NCBI RefSeq assembly: GCF_009930815.1
Contig: NZ_CP022222.1
Coordinates: forward strand, 6,304,501 to 6,368,500
Source of the DNA: Bradyrhizobium sp. CCBAU 051011
Lineage (GTDB): Bacteria > Pseudomonadota > Alphaproteobacteria > Rhizobiales > Xanthobacteraceae
DNA: 64,000 nt
Reading direction: 5' to 3'
The notes beneath the pieces were generated by a model that saw nothing but the letters and a program-made list of their open reading frames with translations, was not told the origin of the DNA and made no database searches. Shown in pieces: positions 19,157 to 27,616 of the stretch (positions within the stretch are counted from its first letter, which is position 1; the number at the start of each line of letters is the position of its first letter). The translations under genes and the position numbers were made by a program.

Positions 19157-19767
19157 GGATGCGGGCAACGATGATGGCGAAGCGGCGCGCCGAGATGATG
19201 GAAGAGAACCGTGCGAAGCTGATCGCGGCCGCACGAAAGGCCTTCGCCGAAAAGGGATATTCTGCCGCCTCTATGGATGAGTTGACCGCCGAAGTGGGGC
19301 TGACGCGAGGGGCGCTTTACCACAACTTCGGGGACAAGCGCGGGCTGCTGGCTGCTGCAGTTCACCAGATCGACGCGGAGATGGCTGCGCGGGCGCGCGA
19401 GATGGGCGCCCAAGCGGGGGACGATTGGGACGGTCTGCTGGCTGAGGGGGCGGCCTATATCGAGATGGCGCTCGATCCTGAAGTCCGGCGTATTGTATTG
19501 CTCGACGGGCCGGCGGTCCTCGGAGATCCATCACACTGGCCGAGTCAAAACAGTTGCTTGCAGGCGACAAAGGAGACCGTGGAGCGGCTGATCGCACAAG
19601 GAATTCTGAAGTCAGTGGACACAGAGGCCGCAGCGCGGCTTTTGAATGGAGCCGCTCTCAATGCTGCCCTCTGGGTTGCAGCGAGCGACGATCCGGAAGA
19701 TGTTTTGCCAAAAGCCGTCGAGGCCTTTCGTTGCTTGGCCACAGGATTGCTTGCAAAGCCGGAGTGA
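19153..19767 (+). CDS. TetR/AcrR-family repressor
   Basis: A regulator of about 200 residues. The N-terminal helix-turn-helix is typical: AARKAFAEKGYSAASMDELTAEVGLTRGALYHNFGDKRGLLAA. The C-terminal ligand domain resembles other small-molecule sensors. The start is uncertain among ATGs at 19153, 19159, 19171 and 19174. It probably represses itself and the divergent RidA gene through three 17-bp dyads. The inducer is unknown. Confidence 0.87.
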   Translation: MWMRATMMAKRRAEMMEENRAKLIAAARKAFAEKGYSAASMDELTAEVGLTRGALYHNFGDKRGLLAAAVHQIDAEMAARAREMGAQAGDDWDGLLAEGAAYIEMALDPEVRRIVLLDGPAVLGDPSHWPSQNSCLQATKETVERLIAQGILKSVDTEAAARLLNGAALNAALWVAASDDPEDVLPKAVEAFRCLATGLLAKPE

Positions 19768-19775
19768 CTTCAGCT

Positions 19776-19862
19776 CGTAGGGTGGATTAGCCGGAGGCGT
19801 AATCCACCGCATCCTTTCGTTCAGTTATGCTCGCGATGGCGGGTTACGCTATCGCTAATCCG
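19776..19862. repeat. Intergenic inverted-repeat element (GTAGGGTGGATTAG type)
   Basis: Arms CGTAGGGTGGATTAGC.. and ..GCTAATCCG with internal GTAATCCACC / GGCGGGTTAC. It is a fourth variant of the dispersed repeats. It separates the TetR gene from the hydrolase gene. Confidence 0.6.
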
Positions 19863-19979
19863 TCCCACATGCTGAGTCCGCAACCGCTTGCGGCGACGAT
19901 CACCCCGGCACAAACGCGGGATGTGCGCCGCGTGACCCCATGGTACGACACCGGCATCGCCTCTCTGGAGTGATCCTCG

Positions 19980-21223
19980 ATGTCCGCCGCGACCGCCACC
20001 AGCCAACATCCTGCAACCGCCGCCGAATCCGATCCGCAATCACTTGGCTGGATGCAGGGCTTTCCGCCGCCGCCGGACAAGACCATCACGTTCCAGAACG
20101 GTTCGTTCCGCAGCTTCCCCGGAGCAATATCCGCCAGTTGGTGCCGACAGTGAACGTCTGGCGCGGGGCAGGGCCTGCGTCGGTGTTGCCGCGCGAAGAT
20201 CATGACATTGGCACATCCGCTTCGATCACCATGGACGGGCGGCCGATGACGTTTGCGCGTATGCTCGAGGAGACCTATGCCGACGGCATCGCCGTGCTGC
20301 ACCGGGGCAAGCTGATTTATGAGCGCTATTTCGGCGCGCTGAAGCCGCACAAGCCGCATATTGCGATGTCGGTGACGAAATCGTTCACCGGCACGCTCGC
20401 CGGCATTCTGGTCGCGGAGGGGAAGATCGATCCGCAGGCGCCGATCACGGATTATGTGCCGGAGCTGAAGACCAGTGCGTTCGCTGATGCGCGCGTGCAC
20501 GAGGCGATGGATATGACCACCGGCCTCGAATACACCGAGGTCTATACCGACAAGAACTCCGGCGTGTTTGGGCTGCGGCGGGCGAATGGCATGGCGCCGA
20601 TCGAGCCGGGCTATGAGGGCGCAACCAACATTTTCGATTTCCTGTGTGCGCAGAAGAAGCAGGGTGAGCACGGCAAGGCCTTCGCGTACAAGACCGTCAA
20701 TTCGGACGTGCTGGCCTGGATCTGCCGGCGGGCGAGCGGAATGACGCTGTCCGATCTCTTATCGGAGCGCATCTGGATTCCGATGGGCGCGGAAGAGGAC
20801 GCGCATTATCACGTCGACCGCATCGGCACCGAAAGCGGCGGCGGCGGGCTTTCGACGACACTGCGCGATCTGGCCCGCTTCGGCGAAACGATCCGCAATC
20901 ACGGCCGCTTCAACGGCCGCCAGATCGTGCCGTCTCAAGTCGTCGAGGACACCACGCGCGGCGGCGATCCCGCAAAATTCAAACCGGCCGGCTATACCAC
21001 ATTGCCCGGCGCGTCGTACCGGAACCAGTGGTGGGTGACACACAATGCGCACGGCGCCTATATGGCGCGCGGCGTTCACGGGCAGGGCATCTATATAGAT
21101 CCGAAAGCCGAGATGGTGATCGTCCGCTATGCCTCGCATCCGGCCGCGGGCAACGCCGCCAACGACCCTGTGACGCTGCCGGCTTACATGGCGCTGGCAA
21201 AGGACCTGATGGCGGGAGGCTGA
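19980..21223 (+). pseudogene. Serine hydrolase (beta-lactamase class C fold), frameshifted near N-terminus
   Basis: The start of this protein reads from ATG 19980 as MSAATATSQHPATAAESDPQ, then GWMQGFPPPPDKTITFQNGS. That frame stops near 20160. From about 20120 the +2 frame carries the rest (SNIRQLVPTVNVWRGAGPAS...). The usual bridge between the two halves is missing, so a short out-of-frame deletion is likely. The catalytic parts are all present: SVTK (Ser/Lys), YKTVN (Tyr) and HGQG. A shorter protein starting at a later ATG could still be made. The family includes 6-aminohexanoate-dimer hydrolase-like esterases. Confidence 0.65.
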
Positions 21224-21272
21224 CGCAGTTGGCGAGGCGCATCGGCAACCGAAACGGTCCGCCGCAACCATA

Positions 21273-21292
21273 ATATAAGTCTTGACTTATAT
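21273..21292. promoter_or_regulatory. 20-bp perfect palindrome, probable ArsR-type operator
   Basis: ATATAAGTC-TT-GACTTATAT, fully symmetric. It overlaps a -35-like TTGACT (21282-21287) placed 17 nt before ATATTT (21305-21310), so binding would block initiation of the SRPBCC-ArsR pair 28 bp downstream. Imperfect AT-rich dyads of this size are typical ArsR-family operators. Confidence 0.75.
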
Positions 21293-21337
21293 AAGCTCGT
21301 ACCGATATTTCTTGCCTCAAACGACAAGGAGGACAGG

Positions 21338-22000
21338 ATGCAGATCGACGTCGCGAGGGTGTTGGGGCTTGTCACGCGCTCGGTGCGCAATTTTGAGAAG
21401 GACGGCAAAGCAGCGAGCGCAGTGACGCTGACACGGCTTTACGACACTGATGTCGATGATCTCTGGGACGCGCTGACCAGCAAGGAACGCATCCCGCGCT
21501 GGTTCTTGCCGATCGAGGGAGATCTCCAGTTGGGCGGAAAGTACCAGCTGAAGGGCAATGCAGGCGGGACCATCACGGCGTGTACGCCGCCCAGTCATTT
21601 TGCAGCGACGTGGGAATTCGGAGGCGCGACGAGCTGGATCGACGTCCAGCTGGCGGCAGAGCGCAGCCAGGCACGGTTGACCCTGGAGCACACCGCGATC
21701 ATTGAGGATCATTGGAACCAGTTCGGTCCAGGCGCGGTGGGTATCGGTTGGGACCTCTCCCTTGCGGGACTTGAGCGCTATCTTGCGACCGGAGCGTCGG
21801 TCGATCATGAGACAGCCGAGGCATGGATGGGCTCACCTGAAGGCAAGGGGTTCATGACCGAGAGCGGCGAGTTTTGGCGCGCGGCGCATGTCGCGAGCGG
21901 GGTCGATCCGGCGTCGGCGAAGGAACGGTCGGACCGTACCATCGCTTTCTATCGCGGCGAGATGCCGCCTGACATCGCGCACCCGGGCACAGGAAGCTGA
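21338..22000 (+). CDS. SRPBCC/AHSA1-like domain protein
   Basis: A 220-residue protein with the activator-of-Hsp90-homologue (AHSA1) style SRPBCC fold: VTLTRLYDTDVDDLWDALTS at the N-terminus, RIPRWFLPIEGDLQLGGKYQ, then ATWEFGG and the family's GIGWDLSLAGLERYL. It usually binds hydrophobic ligands; no reaction is assigned. AAGGAGGA precedes the ATG. Its stop overlaps by 1 nt the start of the ArsR gene, a pairing known for this family although the gene order is often reversed. Confidence 0.85.
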   Translation: MQIDVARVLGLVTRSVRNFEKDGKAASAVTLTRLYDTDVDDLWDALTSKERIPRWFLPIEGDLQLGGKYQLKGNAGGTITACTPPSHFAATWEFGGATSWIDVQLAAERSQARLTLEHTAIIEDHWNQFGPGAVGIGWDLSLAGLERYLATGASVDHETAEAWMGSPEGKGFMTESGEFWRAAHVASGVDPASAKERSDRTIAFYRGEMPPDIAHPGTGS

Positions 22001-22362
22001 TGCACGTCTTCGAAGTCCTCGCCGATCCGGTGCGCCGTCGCATCCTCGAACTGCTCGGCCCCAGGGAAATGGCGTCCGGTGAAGTTGTGGACGCAATCGG
22101 AGCCGAGTTCGGGATCACGCAGGCGGCCGTGTCGCAGCACCTCAAGGTGCTGCGCGAGAGCGGCTTTGCTAGGGTTCGCGCGGAGGCGCAAAGGCGACTC
22201 TATTCGGTGGACTCTGCGGGGCTTCAGAGCGTGGATGCATGGATCGGTCAGTTCAGGAATTTCTGGGAGCCAAAGCTGGACGCGCTGGCGACGGAGATCG
22301 CACGGGGCAAACGGGAGCGGCGGAATGCACCGGTGACCAAACGGACCGGGAAGAGGGCCTAG
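22000..22362 (+). CDS. ArsR-family winged-helix repressor
   Basis: A 120-residue DNA-binding protein: MHVFEVLADPVRRRILELLG opens it, and the recognition region is ITQAAVSQHLKVLRESGFAR. No metal-binding cysteines are seen, so it is probably the metal-independent type found beside SRPBCC genes. It starts within the TGATG of the preceding stop and is therefore translationally coupled. The likely target is the palindrome at 21273. Confidence 0.88.
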   Translation: MHVFEVLADPVRRRILELLGPREMASGEVVDAIGAEFGITQAAVSQHLKVLRESGFARVRAEAQRRLYSVDSAGLQSVDAWIGQFRNFWEPKLDALATEIARGKRERRNAPVTKRTGKRA

Positions 22363-22449
22363 AATCTGCTTACTCGTTGCCTGGCAGGCGCGACCCCCGG
22401 ACAGTGTTCCTGCATATCGCTGGCGCTCATGCGGGCTACGGTTGTTCTT

Positions 22450-22537
22450 GTAGGGTGGGCAAAGGAGCGATAGCGACGTGCCCACCATCTTGAGCCTCGC
22501 TCGAAATGGTGGGCACGCTTCGCTTTGCCCATCCTAC
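22450..22537. repeat. Intergenic inverted-repeat element (GTAGGGTGGGC type, second copy)
   Basis: Related to the element at 12905-12990: GTAGGGTGGGCAAAG... and ...CTTTGCCCATCCTAC. The left arm carries an altered AGCGATAGCGA segment. It lies about 600 bp before the integrase gene, near the left edge of the island. Confidence 0.7.
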
Positions 22538-23048
22538 AGCATCGTGGCAAATCACTTCTGATTTTCAGAAAACGTGTCAAGTCCGGGAATCAAAAATATT
22601 CTGCTTTGGTTCTCACCCAAATCAGTCGCATAACTCCGCCTGTCTCACGGCGGATGAGGGGCGCTTCGCGATCGTCACGAACGTGCGGTGAGATGCGGTG
22701 GACGCTGAATGCGCGCTCGACGTACGCGCAAGGCAGCGTACGGCGAAGTCGTGTGGTTCGGGCGCCGCGGTGCTGGCGTTAAGTTGGCGGTTGCGCATCG
22801 ATCCTATCGGATCGAGCGCGGTGTCCCGCCGGCGACGGAGGCAAAAGAGCCGTTCTCCGGGAAGAGCGCGAAGTAAGCCGTAAAGCCATTGCGCAGGGAA
22901 AATAAAGAGTCCCATGAAGTTCTATGGAGCCCTGTGGACTCCGCAAGCCATTGATCGCTCGCGCAATATCCCCATAACGTGTCCTACGCCTCCATAGGCC
23001 TTCACAGACACGATCGCGACACTTCGCGGGAACGGGGACACGCATCAC
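22538..23048. other. Intergenic region at left edge of island
   Basis: About 510 bp without a supported gene. A segment at about 22828-22910 (containing GTAAGCCGTAAAGCCATTGC) resembles a dispersed intergenic sequence of Bradyrhizobium-type genomes, from memory. The attachment site of the adjacent integrase would be expected here, but no tRNA and no matching direct repeat on the right side could be found by eye. Confidence 0.35.
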
Positions 23049-24302
23049 ATGGCACGCAGGGTGAGTTTTAGTGCGCTGGAAAGCCGCAGTGCACGGCTTC
23101 GATTGAAAATCCGCCGCAGGCCCTACAGCGGCCCGTCGCTCGCGCGGGGCATCGCGCTGATGTACCGCCGCAACAACACCAACGGGACTTGGGTGCTGAA
23201 AGCCAGCAATGGCCACGGCGCATACTGGACCAAAGCGTTTGCGCTAGCCGACGATTTCGAGGACGCGGACGCCAAGAACGTGCTGACGTTTTATCAGGCG
23301 CAGGATCACGCGAAGAAACTGGCGCGCGGCGATGACGGCGGTCCCGACAACGCTCCGACTACCGTCGATAGCGCGCTCAAGGCCTATAGGCGCGATTTGG
23401 AAGCGCGCGAGGCCAATCCCTATAACGCCGAGTGGCCGCGCTTGCACCTCACCAGCGTGCTGCTGGGCAAGCCGGTGGCGCTGCTGACGAGCGCCGAGTT
23501 GAAGAAGTGGCGCGACGGCCTCCTGGGCACGATGGCCCCGGCCACGATCAATCGGCTCTGTCGCTGCTTGGGCGCCGCACTGGAGCAGGCGGCGCAGCAC
23601 GACAAGCGCGTTCAGAACCGGGATGCTTGGGAAACCGGGCTTGCCGGTCTGCCCAACGCACAGGAAGTGCGCAACGTCATCATCTCCGACGACAAGGTGC
23701 GCGAATTGATTGCCGCCGCCTATCGCGTCGATCATCAATTCGGGCTACTGACCGATACCTTGGCGATCACTGGCGCACGTCCGAGCCAAGCCGTCCGCCT
23801 CCGCGTCGAGGATTTGCACAATCATCCGTTGCGGCCGAAGTTGATGATGCCGAAGTCGGCCAAGGGCGGCGGCAGAAACCGCAGTGCGAAGAAGATCGAA
23901 CGCTACAGCGTACCCATCACGCGAGCGTTGGCGCTGAGATTGAAGGCAGCGGCGAAGGGCCGCGCTGGCGACGCACCGCTGCTGCTGCAAAGCGACGGCA
24001 GCCCTTGGGACAAGAATCCCGGCCAGAATTATCATCGCCAAGTCGACAACGTCGTCACCGGCATCGGCCTCGATCCCGCCGAGGTGACGATGTACTGCCT
24101 GCGACACTCCAGCATCGTTCGCATGCTGCTGCGAAATGTGCCAATCAGGCTGGTGGCGTCGCTGCACAACACCAGCGTCGCGATGATCGAAAAACATTAT
24201 TCGAAGTACATCACCGAGCATTCCATCGACGACATCACGCGCGTCGGACTGTTGTCAGAGCCGGCGCCAGATGCTGACAATGTAATCGCAATAGCGCGGT
24301 GA
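23049..24302 (+). CDS. Tyrosine recombinase/integrase
   Basis: A 417-residue integrase. Catalytic residues are visible in order: Arg in ITGARPSQAVRLR (about residue 241), the LRHSSIVRMLL box (His and Arg), then the late His (HNTSVAMIEKHY) and nucleophile Tyr in EKHYSKYI. The N-terminal SARLRLKIRRRPYSGPSLARG is an arm-binding-like region. It marks the left end of the island and faces inward to the other element genes, as is usual for integrative elements. Confidence 0.9.
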   Translation: MARRVSFSALESRSARLRLKIRRRPYSGPSLARGIALMYRRNNTNGTWVLKASNGHGAYWTKAFALADDFEDADAKNVLTFYQAQDHAKKLARGDDGGPDNAPTTVDSALKAYRRDLEAREANPYNAEWPRLHLTSVLLGKPVALLTSAELKKWRDGLLGTMAPATINRLCRCLGAALEQAAQHDKRVQNRDAWETGLAGLPNAQEVRNVIISDDKVRELIAAAYRVDHQFGLLTDTLAITGARPSQAVRLRVEDLHNHPLRPKLMMPKSAKGGGRNRSAKKIERYSVPITRALALRLKAAAKGRAGDAPLLLQSDGSPWDKNPGQNYHRQVDNVVTGIGLDPAEVTMYCLRHSSIVRMLLRNVPIRLVASLHNTSVAMIEKHYSKYITEHSIDDITRVGLLSEPAPDADNVIAIAR

Positions 24303-24463
24303 GGAACGCGCTCAAGCCGCTCGAAACCCAAAGTCATCTGCTTGGAGTTGAGGCGTCCGGAGCGTAAGCTGACCATCAAGCGCGGATAGGAGGCATCCGA
24401 CAGGCTGGCTCGCACCGCCAGTTTCCGCGCGCTTGAACGGTGCTCGTTCGCGAGGTGCACGCG

Positions 24464-25033
24464 ATGAGTAAAACAAGCCGGGCGAACAAGTCCAGCTTCC
24501 CGGGCAGATATGCTGGGGAGCTTGCTACTCCGATTTACGAGCCGGTGGCGGGTAGTGTGGGTGGCCTTGGTGGAAGCAAGGCCGAGGCAGAGCGGCGAGC
24601 CTTCGAACAACGACTTCTCAAAATGGATCAGTTGTTCGATTGGTACTCGATCAATCCCGGTGAGCCTGATGCCTGGATGTATCTGGCCGTAAGGCTTGCA
24701 TCTGAACACGTACCGGGAATGCAAGTTCGTCACAAGCGACGCGGACGCAAGCGGACCTGGAAAGACGGCTTGGGAATTGAACTCATTCGCGATGTTGATG
24801 CGCTGCGGCAATCCAAGAAAATGAATTACGAGCAGGCCATTAAGGAGCTCCAAAAGAATAAGGATAAGTGGCGCACCTATACCTATTCCAACCTTATCAC
24901 TCGCGATCGAGAAGCACGTAGGGTGGAACAACGTCGTCGGCGTTTGGCCGAACAATTAATGGCGTCGCCATTGTCGCAGGCTATGGGGTCGGTGTTCGGG
25001 GCGGGCCTGACCGACGAAAATTCAAGCGATTAA
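24464..25033 (+). CDS. Hypothetical basic island protein
   Basis: A 189-residue, highly basic protein with no known domain. The middle part (FDWYSINPGEPDAWMYLAVR) is globular-looking. The C-terminal half is helical and charged (YEQAIKELQKNKDKWRTYTY; REARRVEQRRRRLAEQ), in keeping with nucleic-acid contact. GAGGTG precedes the ATG. A nearby TTGAACG...CGTTCG dyad (24433-24452) resembles the origin repeats at 29.7 kb. Confidence 0.5.
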   Translation: MSKTSRANKSSFPGRYAGELATPIYEPVAGSVGGLGGSKAEAERRAFEQRLLKMDQLFDWYSINPGEPDAWMYLAVRLASEHVPGMQVRHKRRGRKRTWKDGLGIELIRDVDALRQSKKMNYEQAIKELQKNKDKWRTYTYSNLITRDREARRVEQRRRRLAEQLMASPLSQAMGSVFGAGLTDENSSD

Positions 25034-25136
25034 ATTTCGTCGGCGACGAAAATCGTCCGCATCATTTTTGTGTCGGTGGCCCACGCATACTCTCCGGTTG
25101 TCCATGTCACTGATCATGGTGAACGCGGAGCCGAGC

Positions 25137-25442
25137 ATGCCGAAATCCCGCACAGAGCTTGCTGCCGTCGCGCCGTCACCAACTCCGCGATTGGCGTTCA
25201 GCATCCGGGAGTTTTGCGAGGCGCACGGCATCAGTGAGGGATTCTTCTACAAGCTGAAAAAGCAAGGTGAAAGCCCGCGCGAGATGAAAGTTGGAACTCG
25301 CACGCTGATCTCGTTTGAATCTGCGGCGGAATGGCGTCGCGCGCGGGAAAATCAGGAGAGCCGCCGCCGGGTCGGCGATCGACCTGCATCCGACACGGCC
25401 CAGACCGCCGGACACATCGGTGATGGGAGGCGGCCGTGCTGA
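25137..25442 (+). CDS. AlpA/excisionase-like helix-turn-helix protein
   Basis: A 101-residue small DNA-binding protein. The winged-helix-like block is FSIREFCEAHGISEGFFYKL, followed by GTRTLISFESAAEWRR, matching the AlpA/MerR-type excisionase pattern used by integrative elements to direct excision. The start is ambiguous (25104, 25116 or 25137). Its 3' end overlaps the next gene by 7 nt. Confidence 0.7.
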   Translation: MPKSRTELAAVAPSPTPRLAFSIREFCEAHGISEGFFYKLKKQGESPREMKVGTRTLISFESAAEWRRARENQESRRRVGDRPASDTAQTAGHIGDGRRPC

Positions 25443-26002
25443 TCCGTCATCTCGATTCCGCGCGCGGTAATGATCTCTACGAAACGCCCGAGGCAGCCAC
25501 TCGTGCGCTTCTCGCCGTCGAGCCGCTGCCGCAGACGATCCTGGAGCCGGCCTGTGGTCGCGGCGCCATCAGCAAGGTGCTGCGCAACGCCGGTCACACC
25601 GTCGTCGAGAACGACATCGTCGACTACGGCCTCGGTCAGGACCGTGTGCAGGATTTCCTGGACATCAAACAGGCCGAGATCGACGGCGTCGATGCCGTGG
25701 TTACGAATCCGCCGTACCGCTTGGCGCGGCCATTCGTTCGACACGCCCTGACCCTCTGCCCGCGCGTGTTCATGCTGCTGAGGTTGACGTTCTACGAAAG
25801 CGAGTGTCGCAAGGACGTGCTGGAAGGCGCCGGACTCATTCGCGTGCATGTGTTTCGCAACCGTTTGCCGATGATGCACCGCGACGGCTGGACGGGAAAT
25901 CGTGCTTCCAACTCGGTGGCATTTGCTTGGTTCGTTTGGGAGCGCGGTTTTCTGGGCAAACCCGAACTTGATCGGATCTCGTGGCGCCGAGGTGCGTCGT
26001 GA
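25436..26002 (+). CDS. Small DNA N6-adenine-methyltransferase-like protein
   Basis: A 188-residue protein starting at GTG with GGGAGG upstream. The SAM-binding strand is ILEPACGRGAISKVL (residues ~37-51) and the catalytic motif is VVTNPPYRLARPF. It is about half the length of most restriction-linked methyltransferases and has little room for a target-recognition domain, like phage-borne Dam-like enzymes. The N-terminal NDLYETPEAATRALL resembles phage methyltransferases. It may mark or protect the element's own DNA. It overlaps the next gene by 4 nt. Confidence 0.75.
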   Translation: MLIRHLDSARGNDLYETPEAATRALLAVEPLPQTILEPACGRGAISKVLRNAGHTVVENDIVDYGLGQDRVQDFLDIKQAEIDGVDAVVTNPPYRLARPFVRHALTLCPRVFMLLRLTFYESECRKDVLEGAGLIRVHVFRNRLPMMHRDGWTGNRASNSVAFAWFVWERGFLGKPELDRISWRRGAS

Positions 26003-26757
26003 CCGCAGGAGAGCGCTGCACGCACACCATCGACTACGATCATCACTCGGCGAGCTCTACCACCCTTTTTTGCGCCAGCCCTGCAATGTGGGTGCTGGAG
26101 AAGATTCTGGGAGTCCGGCAGCCCGCTGGGGCGCCGGCGCGCCGTGGCGTTGCCGTCGAGGAGGGCGTTACGCTTGGCCTTATGAACCCTGACGCGTCGC
26201 TCGACGAATGCGTCAAGGTCGCCGTCGTCAGATACGACACCCTCACGGCGCTGTCCCCCGATGCCCGTCGCGAGAGGTATCGCGAAACAATCTCGGACAT
26301 GGTTCGTCAGGCGCTGGCGGAATTGCGTCCATACGGCGTGCCCTCGAGCGTGCAGGGTCGCGTCGAGTGGAGGCCGGATGGTCTGCGCCTGCCTGTCATC
26401 GGCTTCTTTGATTTCGAATGGGCGCAGCACGGAATCATCGTTGATCTCAAGACCGCCGAAAAATTGCCGTCGCGGATCAAGGTCTCGCACGCGAGGCAGG
26501 CTGCTTTCTACGCAGCAGCATCCGACAATATGGCGGCGCGGCTGACCTACGTCACGCCGAAGAAATGCGAAACCTATGAACTTGAAAACATCCGCGAGCA
26601 TCGCGAAGCGCTTCGTCGGATCGCGATGAGGATCGAGAACTTTCTCGCGCTCTCGGATGATCCTGAATTTTTCAAGAGCATCACAGTTCCGGATCTGGAC
26701 AGCTTCTATTGGGGCGGTCCCGCCAGACAACTCGCCTACGAGCACTGGCAAATCTGA
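25999..26757 (+). CDS. PD-(D/E)XK nuclease-superfamily protein
   Basis: A 252-residue protein with a RecB/Cas4-like nuclease signature: VIGFFDFEWAQ (Asp) then IIVDLKTAEKLPS (D-x-K-T), and further QAAFYAAA, the Q-containing motif IV helix. Phage proteins of this kind pair with recombination or ssDNA-binding proteins. The GTG start at 25999 overlaps the previous stop (GTGA). It lies between the methyltransferase and the SSB-like gene, suggesting joint action in replication or recombination. Confidence 0.75.
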   Translation: MTAGERCTHTIDYDHHSASSTTLFCASPAMWVLEKILGVRQPAGAPARRGVAVEEGVTLGLMNPDASLDECVKVAVVRYDTLTALSPDARRERYRETISDMVRQALAELRPYGVPSSVQGRVEWRPDGLRLPVIGFFDFEWAQHGIIVDLKTAEKLPSRIKVSHARQAAFYAAASDNMAARLTYVTPKKCETYELENIREHREALRRIAMRIENFLALSDDPEFFKSITVPDLDSFYWGGPARQLAYEHWQI

Positions 26758-26821
26758 ATTCCCGCAGAGATCGGGATTGGCACCGCTTCGGGCCCCATCG
26801 AAGCAAAAAATGGAGAGCGAA

Positions 26822-27469
26822 ATGCCAAACGCGTTTGGTTTTTCTACTGCGCCGTCCGATGGTGGCGATTTCACCCCGATTGTTAAATACGACGCCCGCG
26901 CTGGCCGCATGTTCAGAGTGGATCGCACTCAGGACAGCAGCGGCAACTTTGCGAGCGAGGCCGTCGACGTCACGCAAACGTTCAAGGCAATCTTCGGCTT
27001 TGACCATATCGAGACCGGTTGGGTTCGATTTGCTTCGGGCATCGCACCAAACTTCAAGATGGTGCCGATTGGTAACGAACTTCCTGCTCGACCGAGCGCC
27101 GAGCATAAGAACGGCGTGAGGTTGATGATCAGGCTTGCGGCAAACTGTTGCGGCGACAAGCCGATCCGCGAGATGGCCGGCACTGCCAAGGCATTTCTGG
27201 CTGGGATCGAGGCTGCCTACGAGCAGTATCAGGCAGAGAAGGCTGAGCACCCCGGCGAACTGCCCATCATGGTCCTTGAAGGCACGAAGGCCGTTAAAAG
27301 CGGCGCGGGTGAAAAATCGTCGACCAACTATCAGCCGACATTTGTGATTGTCGGGTGGAAGGAGTGCGGTGATTTGGGCAACCGGGCCGCGATGCGGCTT
27401 GACGGTAGTCCGCCTGCTACCGGCTCGACGCGTGCCGGACCGCCGAAGGTTGACGACGACTTCGGCTAG
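26822..27469 (+). CDS. Putative ssDNA-binding protein with acidic tail
   Basis: A 215-residue protein with no certain family match. The C-terminus is a disordered linker ending in PPKVDDDFG, the kind of acidic tip through which SSB and phage ssDNA-binding proteins recruit partners. The body is mixed with strands (FTPIVKYDARAGRMFRVDRT; QPTFVIVGWKECG). It stands between a RecB-like nuclease and the PrimPol gene, which fits an ssDNA-binding role, but this is inference. The ATG at 26822 has GGAGAG in front. Confidence 0.5.
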   Translation: MPNAFGFSTAPSDGGDFTPIVKYDARAGRMFRVDRTQDSSGNFASEAVDVTQTFKAIFGFDHIETGWVRFASGIAPNFKMVPIGNELPARPSAEHKNGVRLMIRLAANCCGDKPIREMAGTAKAFLAGIEAAYEQYQAEKAEHPGELPIMVLEGTKAVKSGAGEKSSTNYQPTFVIVGWKECGDLGNRAAMRLDGSPPATGSTRAGPPKVDDDFG

Positions 27470-27616
27470 CGCTGTGGGGCCAGGAAGGTTGCACCCGACC
27501 TGGCCCCGGCACCTCTGAGGTTTCCCGCGATGTGTACTCCCGAGCAACGCACATAGGTGCGCCTTGGCTTTAGCGAAAAATGCCTCCCTTGTGCAGTTGT
27601 TCGGGAAGGGCCCGCC

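Noticed and set aside
22900..23048. Possible attL for the tyrosine integrase
   Set aside because: No matching direct repeat could be found by eye near 31.6-32.4 kb and no tRNA lies nearby, so no att coordinates are given.
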